Assembly (NCBI GenBank): GCA_015484555.1
Contig: WFMZ01000020.1
Span: forward strand, 1-53,912
Reading direction: 5' to 3'
DNA length: 53,912 nt
Source of the DNA: Hydrogenovibrio sp.
GTDB taxonomy: Bacteria; Pseudomonadota; Gammaproteobacteria; Thiomicrospirales; Thiomicrospiraceae
Below the pieces are notes generated by a model. The model searched no databases and was not told where the DNA came from. It was given only the letters and a program-made list of their open reading frames with translations. The position numbers were made by a program, and so were the translations under genes. Positions within the stretch are counted from its first letter, which is position 1. Every line of letters starts with the position of its first letter. This document shows, in pieces, positions 47,442 to 53,912 of the stretch.

Positions 47442-48356
47442 ATGACAAAACTAACCGAAAATCAGGTAACAGATGAACATCTATTTTTAAACCGCCGCGA
47501 GTTTATTCAAAAACTAACCGCACTCGGTTTAATCGCTAGCCCATTAGCAGGCTATGCAGGGCAAAACTTTACCTCCCACCCTAATCCAAACTATCAGCCA
47601 AAGCTAAGCTTAACGTCAGAAGAAGATGTGACTCACTACAATAACTTTTATGAAATGGGCACGTCTAAATCAGACCCTTCTCGTTTTGCAGATAGCTTAA
47701 AAACAGCAGGTTGGCAGGTAGAAGTCACCGGGCTTTGTAACAAACCAACAACCTTTAGCATGGACGAACTGGCTAAACAATTTCCTAACCAAGAACGTAT
47801 TTACCGTTTTCGCTGTGTAGAAGGTTGGTCAATGGTGGTTCCTTGGAGTGGCTTCCCTCTGGCAAGCCTTTTGAAAAGTGTTGAGCCAACGTCTAAAGCT
47901 AAGTTTGTAAAATTTACCAGCATTGATGACCCTGAAAACTTAAAAGGACAGCGTTTCCGTACAATTGACTGGCCCTATGTAGAAGGCCTACGCTTAGATG
48001 AAGCCATGAACCCGCTAACCTTAATGGCAACAGGGCTATATGGCAAAGCCTTGCCAAACCAAAACGGCGCCCCCATTCGTTTAGTTGTGCCGTGGAAATA
48101 TGGTTTTAAAAGTGCCAAGTCTATTGTCAAAATTGAACTGGTTGAAGAGCAACCTATTTCTAGCTGGATGCACATTGCCCCACAAGAATACGCCTTCTAT
48201 TCAAACGTCAACCCTAATGTGCCTCACCGTCGTTGGTCGCAAGCTAAAGAGCGTCCTTTAGGGTCTTTCTTTAAAAAGAAAACCTTAATGTTTAATGGTT
48301 ATGGAAAAGAAGTCGCTTACCTTTATAAAGGCATGGATTTAAAGAAGTATTACTAA
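47442..48356 (+). CDS. msrP: Protein-methionine-sulfoxide reductase, catalytic subunit MsrP
   Basis: Periplasmic molybdenum enzyme that repairs oxidised methionines in envelope proteins. A twin-arginine signal is at residues 18-40 (NRREFIQKLTALGL). The molybdopterin-binding cysteine lies in YRFRCVEGWSMVVPW; GLRLDEAMNPLTLMATGLYG is typical. The frame opens at 47403, but ATG 47442 after AGGATTAAG gives a normal signal and 304 residues. msrQ begins directly at its stop. Confidence 0.94.
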   Translation: MTKLTENQVTDEHLFLNRREFIQKLTALGLIASPLAGYAGQNFTSHPNPNYQPKLSLTSEEDVTHYNNFYEMGTSKSDPSRFADSLKTAGWQVEVTGLCNKPTTFSMDELAKQFPNQERIYRFRCVEGWSMVVPWSGFPLASLLKSVEPTSKAKFVKFTSIDDPENLKGQRFRTIDWPYVEGLRLDEAMNPLTLMATGLYGKALPNQNGAPIRLVVPWKYGFKSAKSIVKIELVEEQPISSWMHIAPQEYAFYSNVNPNVPHRRWSQAKERPLGSFFKKKTLMFNGYGKEVAYLYKGMDLKKYY

Positions 48357-48974
48357 ATGAAAACCTTAAAAATAATTGGTTTAATTCTGCTCTGTAGCCT
48401 ACCCTTTTTTAATTTAGGCTGGCTATTTCTACAAGATGACTTAGGTGCTAACCCAGTAGAAACCTTAGAAAGTACCACTGGCGACTGGGCTATTTATTTT
48501 TTATTACTCACCCTATTAGTACCTTACTTAACGCAGGTCATTAAGTTTCGCTGGTTCTTGCCAGAATACTTAATAAAACGCACCTTAGGTCTTGCGGCCT
48601 TTGCCTATGTGCTGACGCATTTAAGTATTTACTTTGTTTTTGACATGAGTTTATCACTAGAAGACGCTTGGTTCGATATTATCGAAAGACCCTTTATTTT
48701 AGTGGGCATGTCAGCTTTATTATTGCTGATACCCTTAGCAATTACCTCTACTTTAAAATGGCAGCGCAGGCTAAAGAAACATTGGTTTACACTACACAAA
48801 GCCATCTATGTCATCATCTTGCTAGGCATTACCCACGGCATTATGATTCAAAAAGTTGACATTACCGAACCCCTTCTTTACCTAGGGCTATTTATTCTTT
48901 TAGTGATTTTAAAGCAGCTGAAGAAACGAAGATTATTTCCTAAGCATAAACTGTTTGCCTCCTCAAAAGCTTAG
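48357..48974 (+). CDS. msrQ: Haem-binding subunit MsrQ
   Basis: Inner-membrane haem b protein that passes electrons from quinol to MsrP. The 205 residues hold about six helices, with histidines for haem in LTHLSIYFVF, LHKAIYVIILLGITHG. TTGDWAIYFLLLTLLVPYLTQ is a family stretch. It starts immediately after msrP (the TAA and ATG touch) and ends overlapping the stop of the convergent GST gene by four bases. Confidence 0.93.
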   Translation: MKTLKIIGLILLCSLPFFNLGWLFLQDDLGANPVETLESTTGDWAIYFLLLTLLVPYLTQVIKFRWFLPEYLIKRTLGLAAFAYVLTHLSIYFVFDMSLSLEDAWFDIIERPFILVGMSALLLLIPLAITSTLKWQRRLKKHWFTLHKAIYVIILLGITHGIMIQKVDITEPLLYLGLFILLVILKQLKKRRLFPKHKLFASSKA

Positions 48975-49708
48975 TGAGCTTCTGCCAACAACGCCTTATC
49001 TCTAAATTCATTCTTCGTTGTTAATAACGGCTCATCAACCCATAAGGGTTGGTGAGCGGCTTCCCAAACAGGGCGGTTTTTCATAATATTCACAAACACC
49101 TCACTTGCCAAAATGCTCTGCAACCAACGCATTAAAAAGGGAAACTGCTCGCTTGCTTCACCCTCTCGCCAAGCAACATCCACATTCATAAATTGGCGTA
49201 CAAAGGTACAAACCGATAAGTCCGCATAACTTAACGGTTCGCCTAATAACCCCGAAGAGTTTGATAACAGATTATTCAATTTCGTTAGGAAAAACAGGCC
49301 TGCTTCACGATGCTCTAAGGGCGTTTTATCGGGGAACCTATCGGCATATTTATAACAGTCTAATGCCGTTTTAAAAGCGCCATCATTATCCGCAATTAAA
49401 GCCTCCGCCAAACCATGTTGTTCAGCAGACAAACCTTGATACCAATTTGCTTCCGCTTGGCTATCTGCATGGTTAAAAGCCCATTTTACAATGTCCCAGC
49501 TTTCATCAATCACGCCATTTTCATCAGGCAATACCAACACAGGAACCGTGCCTTTAGGGGAAGCCTGCAACATAGGCTCTGGCTTTTGCCAAAATACAAT
49601 CTCACGCTGTTCTACCTGTAAGCCCGCAACATAAATTGCCATACGCGCACGCATTGCATAAGGACAACGTCGATAGGAATAGAGAACAGGGTGTGATAAT
49701 AATTTCAT
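48971..49708 (-). CDS. Glutathione S-transferase family protein
   Basis: A 245-residue two-domain protein. The N-terminal thioredoxin-like domain has SYRRCPYAMRARMAIYVAG with a glutaredoxin-2-like CPYA site, and KGTVPVLVL is the cis-proline glutathione site. The C-terminal helical domain holds EPLSYADLSVCTFVRQF. Substrate unknown. A small unknown gene lies three bases upstream on the same strand. Confidence 0.85.
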   Translation of the reverse strand: MKLLSHPVLYSYRRCPYAMRARMAIYVAGLQVEQREIVFWQKPEPMLQASPKGTVPVLVLPDENGVIDESWDIVKWAFNHADSQAEANWYQGLSAEQHGLAEALIADNDGAFKTALDCYKYADRFPDKTPLEHREAGLFFLTKLNNLLSNSSGLLGEPLSYADLSVCTFVRQFMNVDVAWREGEASEQFPFLMRWLQSILASEVFVNIMKNRPVWEAAHQPLWVDEPLLTTKNEFRDKALLAEAH

Positions 49709-49711
49709 TTT

Positions 49712-50113
49712 TTAAATCCTGATTTGCAAAGTAAGATGTTTTTCAGCCACAGCTTCGGCAATCTCTTTTTCTAAAGCATCACACCCAAAGCTTAAGCTAT
49801 CGTTAATCACATGAACCGATATACCTGCATCAACCGCTTGGACAATAAACTGACTTATTTCGGAGGCAGCATAATTTTCAAATTCCGTTAAACTGGTAAT
49901 AAACAACATTTGGTTTTTGTAGGATTTTAATTGCGCTAATAGCTGACCCAAATCTCTTTCGGTAAAAATATCGGTAAACCCAAAGTTCCAAATAGTGACC
50001 TCTAACAAAGCTTGTTTTTTAACTTCGTAGCCGGGCGATTTAGGGTGGTCGTTAATAAAAAAAGCCGTCATACAATGATTACCCTGTTCAAAAGTAGATA
50101 AATAAGCCTTCAT
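49712..50113 (-). CDS. Uncharacterised small protein
   Basis: I do not recognise this protein. About 133 residues from the ATG at 50113; an upstream extension to 50155 and a downstream ATG (MTAFFIND) are also possible. It looks soluble and alpha/beta, with hydrophobic strands such as MLFITSL and ISVHVIND. It precedes the GST gene by three bases, so the two are probably co-transcribed. No motif suggests a function. Confidence 0.55.
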   Translation of the reverse strand: MKAYLSTFEQGNHCMTAFFINDHPKSPGYEVKKQALLEVTIWNFGFTDIFTERDLGQLLAQLKSYKNQMLFITSLTEFENYAASEISQFIVQAVDAGISVHVINDSLSFGCDALEKEIAEAVAEKHLTLQIRI

Positions 50114-50168
50114 AATATCACAGCAAACAACAGCCGTTACAGGTAAGACAGGCATAAAAATCAGACGA

Positions 50169-50204
50169 AAAAAAAGGCCGTTCCTAATAGGAACAGCCCT
50201 TTTT
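50169..50204 (-). terminator. Intrinsic terminator after groEL
   Basis: Minus-strand AAAAAGGGCTGTTCC, loop TATTA, then GGAACGGCCTTTTTTTT. The stem is about 14 with one bulged base and ends in a T-run, 22 bases past the groEL stop. Confidence 0.88.
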
Positions 50205-50225
50205 GTAATCGGTTAGCTGGGTGGC

Positions 50226-51875
<1,650 letters not shown>

Positions 51876-51911
51876 CTAAATTCTATAATTACGTTTTATA
51901 CAGTGACTTCA

Positions 51912-52202
51912 TTAATCAATAATGGCGATTAAATCTTCTTCGCGCATTACTTTAAGCTCTTGACCTTTATCGTCTTTTACTTCTTGACCAGAATACTGAC
52001 CAAACATTACTTTGTCGCCAACCTTAACAGTCATGGCAATAATAGAACCGTTGTCTGCTGCTTTACCTGGCCCAACTGCTACCACTTCACCTGTATTTTC
52101 TTTTTCTTGCGCTGTACCTGGAAGCAAAATACCACCAGCAGATTCAGTTTGCTCTTCTACTTGGCGAATAACGACTCTATCGTGTAAAGGTTTGATGTTC
52201 AT
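51912..52202 (-). CDS. groS: Co-chaperonin GroES
   Basis: Lid of the GroEL chamber. The 96 residues carry [26 protein letters not shown], the mobile loop, and [22 protein letters not shown] lies six bases before the ATG. Transcribed from a sigma-32-type heat-shock promoter upstream. Confidence 0.99.
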   Translation of the reverse strand: MNIKPLHDRVVIRQVEEQTESAGGILLPGTAQEKENTGEVVAVGPGKAADNGSIIAMTVKVGDKVMFGQYSGQEVKDDKGQELKVMREEDLIAIID

Positions 52203-52278
52203 GTGAACTCCTAAAATAGTTTAAATAAATCATCTAAATGATGACCATCTGATATTGAATTAATTATTTGTCTTCTAT

Positions 52279-52306
52279 AAATGGGGGTAAGAAATTGGGT
52301 TTCAAG
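52279..52306 (-). promoter_or_regulatory. Heat-shock (sigma-32-type) promoter of groESL
   Basis: Minus-strand CTTGAA (52301-52306) and CCCCATTT (52279-52286) with a 14-base spacer fit the RpoH consensus closely. The start site would be near 52272, about 70 bases before groES. A near-palindrome AGACGTTTAAATGTCT lies just upstream (52313-52328). Confidence 0.85.
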
Positions 52307-52373
52307 TCTTTTAGACGTTTAAATGTCTTTAATAGAATAAAAACAAAGTTTTACCCTCTTTAACCTTGCCTTC

Positions 52374-52406
52374 ATCCAAACCCAAAAATCGCCAGGGGTG
52401 GGTATC
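52374..52406 (+). repeat. Dispersed palindromic repeat, half copy 7
   Basis: Complete core AAAAATCGCCAGGGGTGG with a GTATC ending, closest to copies 1 and 4. It lies in the divergent gap between groES and the YeeE gene, 86 bases before the latter. Confidence 0.85.
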
Positions 52407-52491
52407 AAAACTATCCATCAATTTATACGTATGGAGCCACTTAATTCTTTTATACTTATCCCTTGTTATTTTTTAGTGAAAAGAAACCACC

Positions 52492-53655
52492 ATGCTTGCC
52501 AACCGCCCTTTAAAACATTACAGCCTACTCTTTATTTTAGGGGCTATCATAATTTCCATCCTAACGGGTCACGACAAATTAACCTTATTGTTCATTGGCG
52601 CTATGTTTGGTGCTGTTTTAAATTATTACAGCTTTGGTTTTCGCACCTGCTCACAACAGCTTATTATTAAAGGTCAGACCGTTGGCATTCGCTCTGTGTT
52701 AATTATGCTGGCGGTTTCTTCTTTGCTGTTCTTCCCGTTATTAACCTTGGGAGAAGTCGGTCAGCAGACGCTAACCGGTTTTGTGCAACCTATTGGTATA
52801 TCAGTTATAGCGGGTGCTTTCTTCTTTGGTTTTGGTATGCAGTTTGGAAATGGCTGTACTTCTGGTACGCTTAATAAACTAGGACAGCTTCAGTTAGTAT
52901 CATTCAGTGGCTTCCTAGCATTACTTTTTGGGGGAACCTTGGCCGCATCGCAAATAGAGTTTTGGCGAAACTTACCCGCCTTTTCTCCCTATTCTATTTT
53001 GGAAGCCAACGGGCTTTGGCTAGGGTTAATTATTCAACTGTCTATTATTTATGTCCTGTACCAATATGCCTATCGCAAAGAAGTTCAGCGTAAAGGGCAA
53101 GCGCAAAAATTACTCACCCTTCAACCAAAACATTGGCACCCTTGGTTAAAAGCAGGCGTGTTACTGGCGCTATTTAATGCACTCTTATTAGCCACCTCTG
53201 GGCAACCTTGGTCTATTGCCAATATATTTCCTTTTTGGGGACTCAAACTCGGTGATTTTATCGGTTTACCTATCGACTGGAGCTTTTGGGACTATGGCCT
53301 TACTCATGCAGAAAGGTTGCATGGCAAGATTAGCAATGACCCTGTCAGCATCACCACTATTGGCTTAATATTAGGCGCCTTATATGTCAGTTTATTTAAC
53401 TTCAAGTCCTTTAAACAAACTAAAGAAGCTTTCAAAAAGGATACCCAAGAACAGCTTAACTTAACCAGCCATTTGTTTACCCTAGCAGGCGGTGTTTTAA
53501 TGGGTTATGGTGCCGTCATTGCCTATGGTTGTAATATTGGTGCTTTTTTCAGTGGCATTGCTTCAGGTAGTTTGCATGGTTGGCTATGGGCTTTCTTCGC
53601 TCTATTCGGTAATATATTGGGAATTTTCATCAAAAACCGCTTAACTAAAACATAA
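52492..53655 (+). CDS. YeeE/YedE family transporter (probable thiosulfate uptake)
   Basis: A 387-residue membrane protein with about nine to ten helices. The two conserved cysteine motifs of thiosulfate transporters TsuA/YeeE are present: FGNGCTSGTLNKLGQ near residue 120 and AYGCNIGAFFSGIASGSLHG near 350. This supports uptake of thiosulfate or a related sulfur compound, which fits TsdA and the TusA protein in the window. A new gene starts 10 bases after its stop. Confidence 0.85.
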   Translation: MLANRPLKHYSLLFILGAIIISILTGHDKLTLLFIGAMFGAVLNYYSFGFRTCSQQLIIKGQTVGIRSVLIMLAVSSLLFFPLLTLGEVGQQTLTGFVQPIGISVIAGAFFFGFGMQFGNGCTSGTLNKLGQLQLVSFSGFLALLFGGTLAASQIEFWRNLPAFSPYSILEANGLWLGLIIQLSIIYVLYQYAYRKEVQRKGQAQKLLTLQPKHWHPWLKAGVLLALFNALLLATSGQPWSIANIFPFWGLKLGDFIGLPIDWSFWDYGLTHAERLHGKISNDPVSITTIGLILGALYVSLFNFKSFKQTKEAFKKDTQEQLNLTSHLFTLAGGVLMGYGAVIAYGCNIGAFFSGIASGSLHGWLWAFFALFGNILGIFIKNRLTKT

Positions 53656-53665
53656 GAGCCAGGCA

Positions 53666-53912
53666 ATGAACGACAACTTTATTATCTTCACCATCAATAA
53701 CTGCCAGCAACCTATTCCGCTAGCCTTACCGGCCTTGTCGGAAAAAAACTGCCATTGTCAGTTAGAACAAGTTTGCTTAGAAGATGCGCTTGAACGCCTT
53801 GATGAGTTTAAAGAAGATAACCAAGAACTGGCTATTTGCTTGTTTGATGTCGACACCAACCCAACGGCCACCTTAATCTATGACGCCCTTGTCCAGACAT
53901 ACCCTCAAAGCC
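53666..53912 (+). CDS. Unknown protein, 5' part only (runs off the window)
   Basis: Open from the ATG at 53666 to the right edge, at least 82 codons. It begins MNDNFIIFTINNCQQPIPLA and has cysteine-rich stretches (NCHCQLEQVC) and later LAICLFDVD. CAGGC precedes the ATG at a suitable distance. It probably shares the YeeE transcript. I do not recognise it from this part. Confidence 0.6.
   Translation, partial: MNDNFIIFTINNCQQPIPLALPALSEKNCHCQLEQVCLEDALERLDEFKEDNQELAICLFDVDTNPTATLIYDALVQTYPQS

Overview
The window looks like chromosomal sequence of an AT-rich, sulfur-oxidising gammaproteobacterium, most likely Thiotrichales in or near Thiomicrospira/Thiomicrorhabdus (inference from gene content and order; no search was run). 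Pointers are a TsdA-type thiosulfate dehydrogenase, a YeeE-type thiosulfate transporter, a TusA protein, an epsilonproteobacterial-type malate:quinone oxidoreductase, a short type I citrate synthase and the gammaproteobacterial order pth-rplY-prs-hemA-prfA-prmC-moeB.

Layout. 1-3.3 kb: organoarsenical export pair arsJ (cut by the left edge) and its dedicated GAPDH, divergent from mqo. 3.3-8.1 kb: an unknown gene behind rlmI, a GcvH-like protein without a lipoylation lysine, and a membrane diguanylate cyclase. 8.2-10.1 kb: accessory stretch with two transposase remnants, tsdA and tRNA-Met. 10.2-20.1 kb: housekeeping block ychF, pth, rplY, prs, tRNA-Gln, a TPR lipoprotein, hemA, prfA, prmC, moeB; the usual ispE and lolB are missing from it. 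20.1-25 kb: zinc-type permease and binding protein with an outer-membrane protein, then a motAB pair. 25-34.8 kb: nudE/yrfG, rsuA, a VF530 protein, parC, an HMA protein, two PilZ-type proteins, a DUF2892 protein, parE, pdxH, ung. 34.8-41.4 kb: one long minus-strand run glyQ-glyS-gmhB-plsC followed by a second MotA with two different OmpA/MotB-type partners. 41.5-50.2 kb: tusA, an M23 peptidase with anmK, gltA, erpA, argC, msrPQ, a GST and an unknown gene. 50.2-53.9 kb: groESL under a clear sigma-32-like promoter, a YeeE/YedE transporter and the start of an unknown gene.

Most of the window is ordinary core genome. The strongest unusual signal is a small dispersed palindromic repeat with the 18-base core AAAAATCGCCAGGGGTGG. 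It occurs seven times, six between genes and once in frame inside prmC, where it adds about 20 residues to the release-factor methyltransferase. This resembles the coding-sequence-invading palindromes described in Rickettsia. The second is the MotA-B1-B2 stator-like operon, in which one B subunit lacks the ion-binding aspartate. The third is the GcvH-like protein that cannot be lipoylated. No CRISPR array, prophage or intact insertion sequence was seen.
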